From: Flavobacterium crassostreae
GTDB lineage: Bacteria > Bacteroidota > Bacteroidia > Flavobacteriales > Flavobacteriaceae
NCBI RefSeq assembly: GCF_001831475.1
Contig: NZ_CP017688.1
Location: forward strand, 868,001-932,000
Reading direction: 5' to 3'
Length of the DNA stretch: 64,000 nucleotides
Shown piece by piece: positions 16,364-25,711 of this stretch (positions are counted from its first letter, which is position 1; every line of letters starts with the position of its first letter). The notes below the pieces were generated by a model. The model was given only the letters and a program-made list of their open reading frames with translations, had not been told where the DNA came from and did not search any database. Both the position numbers and the translations under genes were made by a program.

Positions 16364-18652
16364 ATGACAAAAAGTATTTTCAGTTTCCTGTTTATTCTAA
16401 GCCTACAAATGGGTTTTTCTCAAAATAAGTTGTCTTGGCAAGGCTATTTTTCGTACAACGAAATTAAAGATGTTGCCGCCTCTAACACGGCTCTATACGC
16501 TGCCTCTGAAAACGCATTATTTTCGGTCAAAACCAGTACTAACGAAATCAAAACCACCACCACTCTAGACGGACTTTCCGGACAAACCATAAGTGCCATG
16601 TATTATAGTGCTGCTTTTAACAAAAGAGTCGTAGGGTATCAAAACGGCTTGCTTACGGTGCTCAATGAGTCGGATAATACGATTCTAAAAGTAGTAGATA
16701 TTATTAGTAAGCAATTGCCTGCAAACGTAAAAAAAATCAACGATTTTATGGAATACGAAGGTATTCTATATATATCCTGTGATTTTGGGATTGTACAATT
16801 CAATTTAAAAACAATGCTTTTTGGAGACACCTATTTTATAGGTAACAACGGTGCGCAGCTACAAGTTAGGCAAACCGCCATCCTGGGAGCATATATCTAT
16901 GCCGCCACCAACAATGGAATTCGTCGTGCGCTAGTGGCTAATAAAAATTTAAATGATTACCAACAATGGACTCAAGTAGCGGCAGATGATTGTGTTGCAA
17001 TCCGTTCCTTTGACACAGATTTAGTAGCTATAAACACTAGTGGATTTGTTTATAAATACAATTCAAATTCAAATTTGTTTGTTGGTTTTACCCAACTGCC
17101 TCAGCCAGCGGTAGCATTATACGCCAGTGCGGATTATATGGTAATTACGACCGCTAAATCCTTGTATTTGTACAACCGCCAATTTGTTTTACTACGTCAG
17201 ATAGACAATAAAACCATACCGGGCATAACCTCTGATTTTACTTGCGCCACCAGCATTGCCGAAAAGCTATACATAGGCACCAAAGCAGATGGATTGCTAG
17301 TGACTACTTTGGCGACAAGTTCTGGTTTTGAGTCCGTAACCCCTATGGGACCTTTGCGTAACAGTATTTTTGCTCTAGAGAATGGATCCGATTTTTTCTG
17401 GGCAGTTTACGGTGATTATTCCGGAGAATACAATCCGTATGATTTAGATAGCTATGGAATAAGTAAGTTTTCTAAAGAAGGATGGCTAAACATCCCTTAT
17501 TCGGAAGTATTGGGTGCTAAATCCATAGTTAGAGTGCTGATAAATCCAACCAATGAAAACCAAGTTTATATGGGTTCTAGTTATTCTGGGTTGTTAAAAA
17601 TAGAGAATAACGTCCCTACATTTTTATACAACCAGACCAATAGTGGGCTAGATGAAATCAGTTTTATTCCCGGATATAATAATGACGTAAGAGTCAATGG
17701 TGGTGTTTTTGATGCATCAGGAAACCTATGGCTAAACAATAGTCTTGTCAAAGAAGGATTAAAAGTATTTAAAACCAATGGACAATGGCAAAGCTACCCC
17801 ATAGATAAGGTTTTGGACAAAAGTGAAGACGTAAGCTACGGAAGAATGGCAATAGACAAATATGGCACCAAATGGCTTGCCACCAATAGAGACGGAGTGA
17901 TTGGTTTTAACGAAAGCAGCAATACTTTCAAGAAAATAACCTTTGGTCCAGACACAGGCAATTTGCCCTATTCGGATGCCAGAGTAGCAGCAGTAGATAC
18001 TAACGGACAGCTTTGGATCGGTACCACCAAGGGACTTCGGGTGTTATCTAGTGTGGCTAATTTTAAAACAGACAAGCAACTAACAACCAGTCCAATAATA
18101 ATACTCGAAGATAAATTAGCTCAGGAGTTATTATACGAACAATTTATTACTGATATCGTAGTGGATGGCGCTAACAATAAGTGGATAGGTACTGCAGATT
18201 CAGGAGTATTTATGGTCTCTGAGGATGGTAAAGAAACCAAATACCATTTTACTATAAATAATTCGCCATTGCCCAGTAACGGGATTAATGATATTGCTAT
18301 AAACAAGAGTAGTGGTGAGGTATTTATTGCCACAGACAAAGGCATGATTTCGTTTAGAGGTCTAGCCACATCAGCCAATCAAGATTTAAGCAAAGTTTAT
18401 GTGTACCCCAACCCGGTACGACCAGAATATACAGGAGAAGTAAAAATTTCGGGTTTAGTAGACCAAGCCAATATAAAAATCACAGACGTTACCGGAAATC
18501 TAGTCTTTGAGACAACCGCAGAGGGCGGCACCGTAGCCTGGGATACTACCGCTTTTGGCAAATACAAAGTAGCCTCAGGAGTGTATATGATCTTTATATC
18601 TGCCGAAGATGGGATAGAGACTAAAGTTAAAAAAGTAATGATAATTAGGTAA
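16364..18652 (+). CDS. porZ: PorZ-like type IX secretion system protein
   Basis: A 762-residue secreted protein. It has a signal peptide (MTKSIFSFLFILSLQMGFSQ), then two beta-propeller-like halves built of repeats ending in patterns such as LWIGTTKGLRVL, KWIGTADSGVFMV and VFIATDKGMISFRG (two-component-regulator propeller repeats). The C-terminal ~85 residues form a type A T9SS sorting domain, starting VYVYPNPVRPEYTGEVKI and ending VASGVYMIFISAEDGIETKVKKVMIIR. PorZ is part of the surface attachment complex with PorU, PorV and PorQ that processes T9SS cargo and links it to lipid. The neighbour recO is typical for porZ in this phylum. ATG 16364 is chosen from the promoter position and the signal peptide. 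Confidence 0.9.
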   Translation: MTKSIFSFLFILSLQMGFSQNKLSWQGYFSYNEIKDVAASNTALYAASENALFSVKTSTNEIKTTTTLDGLSGQTISAMYYSAAFNKRVVGYQNGLLTVLNESDNTILKVVDIISKQLPANVKKINDFMEYEGILYISCDFGIVQFNLKTMLFGDTYFIGNNGAQLQVRQTAILGAYIYAATNNGIRRALVANKNLNDYQQWTQVAADDCVAIRSFDTDLVAINTSGFVYKYNSNSNLFVGFTQLPQPAVALYASADYMVITTAKSLYLYNRQFVLLRQIDNKTIPGITSDFTCATSIAEKLYIGTKADGLLVTTLATSSGFESVTPMGPLRNSIFALENGSDFFWAVYGDYSGEYNPYDLDSYGISKFSKEGWLNIPYSEVLGAKSIVRVLINPTNENQVYMGSSYSGLLKIENNVPTFLYNQTNSGLDEISFIPGYNNDVRVNGGVFDASGNLWLNNSLVKEGLKVFKTNGQWQSYPIDKVLDKSEDVSYGRMAIDKYGTKWLATNRDGVIGFNESSNTFKKITFGPDTGNLPYSDARVAAVDTNGQLWIGTTKGLRVLSSVANFKTDKQLTTSPIIILEDKLAQELLYEQFITDIVVDGANNKWIGTADSGVFMVSEDGKETKYHFTINNSPLPSNGINDIAINKSSGEVFIATDKGMISFRGLATSANQDLSKVYVYPNPVRPEYTGEVKISGLVDQANIKITDVTGNLVFETTAEGGTVAWDTTAFGKYKVASGVYMIFISAEDGIETKVKKVMIIR

Positions 18653-18665
18653 TTATAAGTATAGA

Positions 18666-19700
18666 ATGCACAAAACGATAAACCAGAACTGTTTTGATTT
18701 TTTAAGATTTTTTTTTTGTGTCCATATTGCATTGTCCCATCTTGCAGAACTTTCTCAAGCCCAAAAATTAGCATTTATATTAGACTATGCCAATTCATCC
18801 CTAGGAGTTTGTGGCTTTTTTGTAATAAGTGGTTTTTTGGTTGCCAAAAGCTACACCAGTACGCCATCCCTAAAAAAATATTTTATCAAAAGAGCCAAGC
18901 GCATCTTGCCTGCATATTTTTTTATGGTTCTTTTTGCAGCAATTATTTTATCGGTTTTTAGCTCCTTGTCTATTGGAGGCTATTTTTCAGACACCGACCT
19001 GTTTAAATATATTGGCTGGAATCTTGTTTTTATGAATTTTGTTCAGCCATGTCTTCCGGGCCTGTTTGAAAACAATTTACTCTGTGCCGTAAATGGATCT
19101 TTATGGACGTTAAAAGTAGAAGAAGGGTTCTACTTGATTTTGCCTATCATTTTTTATTTTATCCAAAAAACCAAAAAAGCGCATGCCTTACTTTTAACGC
19201 TGTACTTATTTTCTATTTTGTATTGGTTTGTAATGGATAGCTGGTTTAATTTGCCTGTTTTGGCAAAACAATTGCCAGGTTATTTAGCCTACTTTTCTGT
19301 TGGAATTGGTTTATTTTTAAATCTTGGAATTGTTTTGCAAAACAAAACAAAACTGTTTTTAATAGCGGTTTTTGGTATAGCGATAGATCATTATGCTAAT
19401 TTTCAAGTCCAATTTTTATACCCAGCCGCATTTGGAATAGTGGTTATTCTGGCAGCATATAGCTTGCCTTTTTTAAATAATTTTGGCAAATATGGCGATT
19501 TTACATACGGAGTTTATATAGTTCATTTTCCCTTAATCCAACTTTTTAGACAGTATGATTTGTTCGAAAAATACAATCCATTCTGGATGGCTTTTTATAT
19601 CCTGGTACTTTCTATTGCATTTGCCATTTTTTCTTGGTTTGGGATAGAAAAAAGGTTTTTAGACCGATACAAAACAGCCAACCAACAACTAGCTACTTAA
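18666..19700 (+). CDS. Acyltransferase 3 (OafA-like) family membrane protein
   Basis: A 344-residue integral membrane protein with about ten helices. It belongs to the acyltransferase-3 family, which moves acetyl or other acyl groups to sugars of LPS, capsule or peptidoglycan. The N-terminal helix carries the conserved His pair region FFFCVHIALSHLAELSQ (about residues 17-33), followed by FVISGFLVAKSY and the basic KRAKRILPAYF motif, all typical. It starts 13 bases after porZ and ends 11 bases before recO, so the three may be one transcript. A role in modifying the A-LPS anchor used by T9SS cargo would fit the place next to porZ, but this is speculation. Confidence 0.85.
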   Translation: MHKTINQNCFDFLRFFFCVHIALSHLAELSQAQKLAFILDYANSSLGVCGFFVISGFLVAKSYTSTPSLKKYFIKRAKRILPAYFFMVLFAAIILSVFSSLSIGGYFSDTDLFKYIGWNLVFMNFVQPCLPGLFENNLLCAVNGSLWTLKVEEGFYLILPIIFYFIQKTKKAHALLLTLYLFSILYWFVMDSWFNLPVLAKQLPGYLAYFSVGIGLFLNLGIVLQNKTKLFLIAVFGIAIDHYANFQVQFLYPAAFGIVVILAAYSLPFLNNFGKYGDFTYGVYIVHFPLIQLFRQYDLFEKYNPFWMAFYILVLSIAFAIFSWFGIEKRFLDRYKTANQQLAT

Positions 19701-19711
19701 TCATTCCAAAC

Positions 19712-20425
19712 ATGCACGTAAAAACCAAAGCCATTGTCTTATCTAGTATTAAGTTTCAAGAAAAAAGTCTGATTGTCAAGTGTTTTACGCAATCACATGG
19801 TCTGAAGTCGTATTTTGTTCGGAACGCATTTTCGGGCAGAAAATCCAACCAAAAAATTGCTTATTTTCAGCCTCTTTCTATTCTTGAAATAGAAGCAGTC
19901 CATAAAAACAAAGGCACCTTAGAGAATTTTAAAGAGATAAAAATAAGCATCCCATTTCAAAGCATTCCTACAGATATTTATAAAAGTACCATGGTATTGT
20001 TTCTTTCCGAAATCTTATACCATTCCATTCATGAAGAAGAAAAAAATGAGCCCCTGTTTAGTTTTCTTGAAACAGCATTACTTTGGCTAGACCAGCACGA
20101 AGATAGGGCCAATTTTCATTTGATTTTAATGCTAGAAACCACCAAATATTTGGGTTTTTACCCAGATGTTTCGGGCATAGACCATCCCTTTTTTGAAATG
20201 ACAGAAGGAATATTTTCGCCACTGCATGCCATAAGCTCTCTCTCAGAGCAACAAACCAATTTATTTAAAAAACTAATAGATTTACGATTTGGCACCAATC
20301 AAAAAATGTTTCATGTGGCAGAACGCCAAATACTACTCAAAATCCTGATAGAGTATTATTCCTTGCATTTGGATGGTTTTAAAAAGCCTAAATCATTGGA
20401 TGTTTTAAAAGAAGTGTTTTCGTAG
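19712..20425 (+). CDS. recO: DNA repair protein RecO
   Basis: Works with RecF and RecR to load RecA on gapped DNA. The 237-residue product has the N-terminal OB-fold (MHVKTKAIVLSSIKFQEKSLIVKCFTQSHGLKSYFV) and a helical C-terminal domain. As is common in Bacteroidetes, the Cys zinc cluster is not evident. The open frame begins at 19634 inside the acyltransferase gene, but ATG 19712 begins the family's normal N-terminus and lies 11 bases after the upstream stop. No separate promoter is visible. Confidence 0.93.
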   Translation: MHVKTKAIVLSSIKFQEKSLIVKCFTQSHGLKSYFVRNAFSGRKSNQKIAYFQPLSILEIEAVHKNKGTLENFKEIKISIPFQSIPTDIYKSTMVLFLSEILYHSIHEEEKNEPLFSFLETALLWLDQHEDRANFHLILMLETTKYLGFYPDVSGIDHPFFEMTEGIFSPLHAISSLSEQQTNLFKKLIDLRFGTNQKMFHVAERQILLKILIEYYSLHLDGFKKPKSLDVLKEVFS

Positions 20426-20547
20426 CATTGTTTTAAAAAAGAGCAAAGAGATGCGTATCCCAAAAAATCACTTTAGAATTAGTAAGATATATCTCTTCCT
20501 TTAAGCAACTTTCGGACTTCAGTATTCTACTTTCCACATAATTTTAT

Positions 20548-20555
20548 TACTTTCG
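20548..20555 (+). promoter_or_regulatory. Candidate -7 box for ileS
   Basis: TACTTTCG differs from TAnnTTTG at one position. The RNA start would lie near 20560, about 20 bases before ATG 20581. The 155-base gap after recO shows no other clear signal. Confidence 0.4.
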
Positions 20556-20580
20556 CATTTCGATTAAAGAAAAGGATAAA

Positions 20581-23500
20581 ATGAGCACAAAATTTACTGA
20601 ATACAAAGGACTTGACTTGCCAACAGTAGCGTCAGAAGTACTGGATTTCTGGAAGCAAGAAAACATATTTGAAAAAAGTGTAACCACCCGTGAAGGTAGC
20701 GAGCCATTCGTGTTTTTTGAAGGGCCGCCTTCGGCAAATGGTTTGCCAGGTATTCACCACGTTATGGCACGTGCCATTAAAGATATATTTTGTAGATATA
20801 AAACACAAAAAGGCTACCAAGTAAAGCGTAAAGCCGGTTGGGATACGCATGGTTTGCCCGTAGAATTAGGTACCGAAAAAGAACTCGGAATTACTAAAGA
20901 AGATATTGGAACCAAAATTTCTATAGAAGAATATAACGAAGCCTGCAAGAAAACCGTAATGCGGTATACCGATGTATGGAATGATTTGACCCAAAAAATG
21001 GGTTATTGGGTAGACATGGAAGATCCGTATGTGACCTACAAACCCAAATATATGGAAACCGTTTGGTGGATTTTAAAACAAATCTACAACAAAGATTTGA
21101 TGTACAAGGGCTACACCATCCAACCGTATTCGCCAAAGGCAGGAACCGGATTATCCTCTCATGAGGTAAACCAACCAGGGAGCTACCGTGATGTTACAGA
21201 TACCACGGTTGTGGCACAATTCAAAGCAATTAACGAAACTTTGCCAGCTGCTTGGCAAGGATTGGGCGAGATCCTAATCTTAGCCTGGACAACCACCCCT
21301 TGGACCTTGCCATCGAACACCGCTTTGACCGTTGGGCCAAAAATTGACTATGTAGTAGTAAAAACGTTCAATCAATATACCTTTTTGCCTACTAATGTAG
21401 TACTTGCCAAAAACTTAGTAGCAAAACAATTCGGAAAAGGGTTTTTTGCCACTGAAGATGCCGCAGACTTTGCTAATTTCAAAGCGGCAGACAAAAAAAT
21501 ACCCTATCAAGTTATTGCTGAGGCAAAAGGAACGGATTTAGTAGGGATCCAATACGAACAACTAATGCCATTGGCACTTCCGTATCAAAACCCCGAAAAT
21601 GCCTTTAGAGTAATTTTGGGAGATTTTGTAACCACCGAAGATGGAACCGGAATTGTACATACCGCGCCAACATTTGGTGCAGATGATGCCAAAGTTGCCA
21701 AAGAAGCCACGCCAGAAGTCCCACCAATGTTAGTTTTGGATGCCGACGGAACTCCAGTGCCATTGGTTACCCTACAAGGAAAATTTATTGATGGCCTAGG
21801 AGTTTATTCTGGCAAATACGTCAAAAACGAATATTATAACGATGGCGAAGCTCCAGAGCGTTCCGCAGATGTAGAAATTGCCATCCAATTAAAAGAAGAA
21901 AATAAAGCATTCAAGGTAGAAAAATACGTACACAGTTACCCACATTGTTGGAGAACTGACAAGCCTATTTTATACTATCCACTAGATTCTTGGTTTATAA
22001 AAATCACCGAAGTTAGAGACAGAATGTTCGAATTGAACGAAACCATCAACTGGAAGCCAAAAGCAACCGGAGAAGGTCGTTTTGGAAACTGGCTAAAAAA
22101 TGCCAACGACTGGAACTTATCTCGTTCCAGATATTGGGGAATTCCGCTACCAATCTGGAGAACAGAAGACAAGCAAGAAGAAATCTTGATAGGATCTGTA
22201 GAAGAATTATACAACGAAATAGAGAAATCCATTGCTGCCGGTTTCCAAAAAGAAAACCCTTTCAAAGGTTTTGAGGCCGGAAACATGGACGAAAGCAACT
22301 ATGACTTAATCGACCTGCATAAAAATGTAGTAGATCAAATTACGTTACTTTCTGCGTCTGGAAAACCAATGACCCGCGAAGCAGATTTGATAGACGTATG
22401 GTTTGACTCAGGATCCATGCCGTATGCACAATGGCATTACCCTTTTGAAAACAAAGAAAAAATAGACCAGAACAAAGATTTTCCGGCTAATTTTATAGCC
22501 GAAGGAGTAGACCAAACCCGTGGATGGTTTTATACCCTACATGCTATTGGGACCTTAGTATTTGATAAAGTTGCCTACAAAAATGTAGTTTCGAACGGTT
22601 TAGTATTAGATAAAAATGGACAAAAAATGTCCAAACGTTTAGGTAATGCTGCAGATCCATTTGAAACATTGTCAGAATACGGTCCAGATGCAACACGCTG
22701 GTACATGATCTCTAATGCCAATCCTTGGGACAACCTAAAATTTGACTTAGAGGGTATTGCAGAGGTGCGTCGTAAATTTTTCGGAACACTTTACAACACC
22801 TATTCGTTCTTTAGTTTGTATGCCAATATTGATGGCTTTAAATACCAAGAAGCCGAAATTCCGTTGCAACAAAGACCAGAAATAGACCAGTGGATCATGT
22901 CTGAATTACATACACTAATCCAAGAAGTGGATGGTTTTTATGCCGAATACGAGCCTACAAAAGCAGCCAGAGCCATATCGGATTTTGTACAAGAAAACCT
23001 AAGCAACTGGTATGTACGTTTGTGTCGTCGTCGTTTCTGGAAAGGAGAATATGCACAAGATAAAATAGCAGCCTACCAAACGTTATATAGCTGTTTGTTA
23101 ACGGTAAGTAAATTAAGCGCGCCAATTGCGCCGTTCTTTATGGACAAACTTTACAGAGACTTAACCCTTACAACACAGTCAGAAAGCTATGAGAGTGTAC
23201 ATTTGGCGAAGTTTCCAGAATACGTTGAAAACTTTGTTAATAAGTCTTTAGAGAGCAGAATGCAGAAGGCACAAACCATTTCATCGTTGGTATTGTCACT
23301 ACGTAAAAAAGAAATGATTAAGGTACGTCAACCATTGCAAAAGGTAATGATTCCGGTACTTGATGAAAATGAAAGAGCCGAAATTGAAGCAGTTTCAGAT
23401 TTAATAAAAGCAGAGGTAAACGTTAAGGAAATCTTGTTGTTAGACGATGCTTCGGGTGTTTTAGTAAAACAAATTAAGCCTAATTTTAAAGCATTAGGAC

Positions 23501-23982
23501 CACGTTTTGGTAAAGATATGGGTTTGATTGCTAAAGAGATACAAAATTTTTCGGCAGATCAAATCAAACAAATCGAAGCCCACGGAAGCATAGAGGTAGT
23601 AATTGCCGCAAAAAGCATAACTTTAACACAAGAAGATGTAGAGATAAGTTCTCAGGATATAGCCGGCTGGCTGGTTGCAAATGCCAACGGAATTACCGTA
23701 GCCTTAGACATTGTAATCTCTCCCGAATTGAAAAAAGAAGGAATAGCAAGAGAATTGGTAAACAGAATTCAGAACATCAGAAAAGACTCTGGTTTGGACG
23801 TAACGGATAAGATAAAGGTGTATTTGCAACAAAATGCTACATTAGAAGCAGCTGTAAAAACAAACCAAGCCTACATAAAATCAGAAACCTTAACAGAAGA
23901 ATTGATTTTTTTAGAAGAAATAGAAAATGGAGTTGCCATTGAATTTGACGAGATAAAAACAAAAATAACAATTACTAAATAA
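20581..23982 (+). CDS. ileS: Isoleucine-tRNA ligase
   Basis: Charges tRNA-Ile and edits mischarged valine. At 1133 residues it is of the long type found in Bacteroidetes and some other lineages, rather than the ~940 residues of E. coli. The HIGH-equivalent motif is SANGLPGIHHVMARAIKD (about residues 51-68) and the KMSKS-equivalent is GQKMSKRLGNAADPFE (about 680-695). The CP1 editing domain lies between them (TTTPWTLPSNTALTVGP is its start). The C-terminal region has the anticodon-binding domain and an extension of about 100 residues. It is followed after 9 bases by the DksA-like gene, and then lspA, a conserved flavobacterial order. Confidence 0.97.
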   Translation: MSTKFTEYKGLDLPTVASEVLDFWKQENIFEKSVTTREGSEPFVFFEGPPSANGLPGIHHVMARAIKDIFCRYKTQKGYQVKRKAGWDTHGLPVELGTEKELGITKEDIGTKISIEEYNEACKKTVMRYTDVWNDLTQKMGYWVDMEDPYVTYKPKYMETVWWILKQIYNKDLMYKGYTIQPYSPKAGTGLSSHEVNQPGSYRDVTDTTVVAQFKAINETLPAAWQGLGEILILAWTTTPWTLPSNTALTVGPKIDYVVVKTFNQYTFLPTNVVLAKNLVAKQFGKGFFATEDAADFANFKAADKKIPYQVIAEAKGTDLVGIQYEQLMPLALPYQNPENAFRVILGDFVTTEDGTGIVHTAPTFGADDAKVAKEATPEVPPMLVLDADGTPVPLVTLQGKFIDGLGVYSGKYVKNEYYNDGEAPERSADVEIAIQLKEENKAFKVEKYVHSYPHCWRTDKPILYYPLDSWFIKITEVRDRMFELNETINWKPKATGEGRFGNWLKNANDWNLSRSRYWGIPLPIWRTEDKQEEILIGSVEELYNEIEKSIAAGFQKENPFKGFEAGNMDESNYDLIDLHKNVVDQITLLSASGKPMTREADLIDVWFDSGSMPYAQWHYPFENKEKIDQNKDFPANFIAEGVDQTRGWFYTLHAIGTLVFDKVAYKNVVSNGLVLDKNGQKMSKRLGNAADPFETLSEYGPDATRWYMISNANPWDNLKFDLEGIAEVRRKFFGTLYNTYSFFSLYANIDGFKYQEAEIPLQQRPEIDQWIMSELHTLIQEVDGFYAEYEPTKAARAISDFVQENLSNWYVRLCRRRFWKGEYAQDKIAAYQTLYSCLLTVSKLSAPIAPFFMDKLYRDLTLTTQSESYESVHLAKFPEYVENFVNKSLESRMQKAQTISSLVLSLRKKEMIKVRQPLQKVMIPVLDENERAEIEAVSDLIKAEVNVKEILLLDDASGVLVKQIKPNFKALGPRFGKDMGLIAKEIQNFSADQIKQIEAHGSIEVVIAAKSITLTQEDVEISSQDIAGWLVANANGITVALDIVISPELKKEGIARELVNRIQNIRKDSGLDVTDKIKVYLQQNATLEAAVKTNQAYIKSETLTEELIFLEEIENGVAIEFDEIKTKITITK

Positions 23983-23991
23983 TACAAAGAC

Positions 23992-24372
23992 ATGGTAGAT
24001 GAAGCAACGCGATACTCTGATGCCGATTTGGCAGAGTTTAAAGAATTAATTCTTAAAAAAATTGAAAAAGCACAAGCAGATTTAGATTTGATAAAAAGTG
24101 CCTATATGAATGATTTGAACAACGGTACGGAAGATACCTCGCCTACATTCAAAGCATTTGAGGAAGGAAGCGAAACCATGTCTAAAGAGGCCAACTCCCA
24201 ACTGGCAATCCGTCAAGAAAAATTTATCAGAGATCTAAAAAACGCCTTATTTCGTGTAGAAAACAAAACCTATGGGATTTGTAAAGTAACCGGAAAATTG
24301 ATAGGCAAAGACAGACTAAGAATTGTTCCTCACGCCACGATGAGTATTGAGGCCAAAAATCTACAAAAATAA
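23992..24372 (+). CDS. TraR/DksA family protein with degenerate zinc finger
   Basis: A 126-residue protein with a long helical hairpin (about 1-90) and a C-terminal DksA-type segment YGICKVTGKLIGKDRLRIVPHATMSIEAK. DksA binds the RNA polymerase secondary channel and modulates transcription with ppGpp. Of the four zinc-binding Cys expected in this family, only Cys97 remains; the positions of the others are Thr/Gly and Ser/Ala. The fold may be held without zinc. The coiled-coil tip has acidic residues (NNGTEDTSPTFKAFEEGSE), as in DksA, so polymerase binding is plausible. It is translated 9 bases after ileS and is closed by a strong terminator before lspA. Confidence 0.88.
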   Translation: MVDEATRYSDADLAEFKELILKKIEKAQADLDLIKSAYMNDLNNGTEDTSPTFKAFEEGSETMSKEANSQLAIRQEKFIRDLKNALFRVENKTYGICKVTGKLIGKDRLRIVPHATMSIEAKNLQK

Positions 24373-24394
24373 TTACAGAATACAGAAAAGATTT

Positions 24395-24420
24395 AACGCT
24401 CCATTAGGAGCGTTTTTTTT
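24395..24420 (+). terminator. Terminator after the DksA-like gene
   Basis: An 8-bp perfect stem (AACGCTCC with GGAGCGTT), ATTA loop and a run of T. It lies between the DksA-like gene and lspA, so lspA either has its own weak promoter or depends on readthrough. Confidence 0.9.
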
Positions 24421-24458
24421 GATAAAATTACTACTTTTACGCCACTAAAATTTAAAAA

Positions 24459-25058
24459 ATGTCATTACGAAAAGCGTACCTCCTTATCTTTATTATATTA
24501 ATTGTGGATCAGGTTTCTAAAATAGTTGTAAAAACTAATTTTGAATTAGGAGAAGAAGTAGGTGTTTTTAGCTGGTTTAAAATTCTATTTATTGAAAACG
24601 AAGGAATGGCTTGGGGAACCGAAATTCCTGGAGCGTATGGCAAATTATTTCTTACACTGTTTCGGTTAATTGCCGTTGTCGGTATTGGATATTGGCTGTG
24701 GGATAGCGCTACCAATAAAACACCTTCTACTAATTATCTTGTGGTGGCCATTGCACTGATTCTAGCGGGAGCCTTCGGTAATATTATAGACTCCGTTTTT
24801 TATGGAGTAATTTTTGATCATAGTAACGGGCAATTGGCGACTCTTTTTAGTGACCAACCTTACGGAACCTATTTTCATGGTAAAGTAGTAGATATGTTTT
24901 ATTTTCCTTTTTGGACTGGTAATTTACCTAGCTGGTTACCCATTTGGGGCGGCAGAAATTTCACCTTTTTTAATGCCATTTTCAATGTTGCAGACATGGC
25001 TATTTGTATCGGTGTCGGTATTTTGATCTTTTTCAACAAAAAAGCATTTGACAAATAA
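24459..25058 (+). CDS. lspA: Lipoprotein signal peptidase (signal peptidase II)
   Basis: Cleaves lipoprotein signal peptides in the inner membrane. The 199-residue protein has four transmembrane helices. The two catalytic Asp regions are seen: GNIIDSVFYGVIFDH and FNVADMAICIGVGILIF. It also has the N-terminal IVDQVSKIVVK motif. The periplasmic loop between helices is longer than in E. coli (199 versus ~164 residues), which is usual for Bacteroidetes. Several lipoproteins in this window (DUF3298, M23) would be its substrates. Confidence 0.96.
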   Translation: MSLRKAYLLIFIILIVDQVSKIVVKTNFELGEEVGVFSWFKILFIENEGMAWGTEIPGAYGKLFLTLFRLIAVVGIGYWLWDSATNKTPSTNYLVVAIALILAGAFGNIIDSVFYGVIFDHSNGQLATLFSDQPYGTYFHGKVVDMFYFPFWTGNLPSWLPIWGGRNFTFFNAIFNVADMAICIGVGILIFFNKKAFDK

Positions 25059-25141
25059 AACGTTTTAACTTCGTTTTTTTGCCAAACTTGTTTTCTTTAT
25101 AATAGTTATAAACCCATGCTAAATACACGGGCGATGCGATG

Positions 25142-25711
25142 CTAAAAATGGTAACAACTTTGTGGCGTAATGCAATAGTCTAATTTTATATCGGCCTCAA
25201 AAACATCCATTATAGCCTCCTCGGCCTCAAAGAAAGAAAGTCCAATTTTGATGGTTTCGGGCGCACATTCAGCCAAAAATTTATCATAAAATCCTTTTCC
25301 GTAGCCTACTCTATTGCCTTTTTTATCAAAAGCCAGTAGGGGTACAAAAACTACTTCGATTTTTTTTGAGGGCACTTCAATCCCGGTAACAGGCTCCGGA
25401 ATGTGGTAGGCGTTTTTTTGGATTTTGGTATTGTCTGTAAGCAAAAAATGAGTCATTATTCTGGTTTCAAAATCTGCTTTAGAGACAATTATTTCTTTGT
25501 CCTTGCCTGCAAGCAAATGCAATAATAATTCGGTATCTACCTCTTTGTGTTCTACAATAGATAAAAACAAATGAAAATAACTTTTATCCCAAATAGGGAG
25601 TCTAAGTACCCCATTGGCAATAGCTAGACTGCTTTGTTCTATTTCTGTTTCCGAAAGATTTTGCCTAAGCGCTTTATACTTTGTTCTGAATTCTTGTTTA
25701 GTGGCTTTCAT
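25142..25711 (-). CDS. 5-formyltetrahydrofolate cyclo-ligase family protein
   Basis: Converts 5-formyl-THF to 5,10-methenyl-THF with ATP. The 189-residue product has the basic N-terminus KATKQEFRTKYKALRQNLS and the phosphate-binding signature DKKGNRVGYGKGFYDKFL near residues 135-152, both diagnostic. Its start codon overlaps the end of the upstream deacylase gene by 14 bases, so the two are likely co-translated. It is convergent with lspA with an 83-base gap. Confidence 0.93.
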   Translation of the reverse strand: MKATKQEFRTKYKALRQNLSETEIEQSSLAIANGVLRLPIWDKSYFHLFLSIVEHKEVDTELLLHLLAGKDKEIIVSKADFETRIMTHFLLTDNTKIQKNAYHIPEPVTGIEVPSKKIEVVFVPLLAFDKKGNRVGYGKGFYDKFLAECAPETIKIGLSFFEAEEAIMDVFEADIKLDYCITPQSCYHF

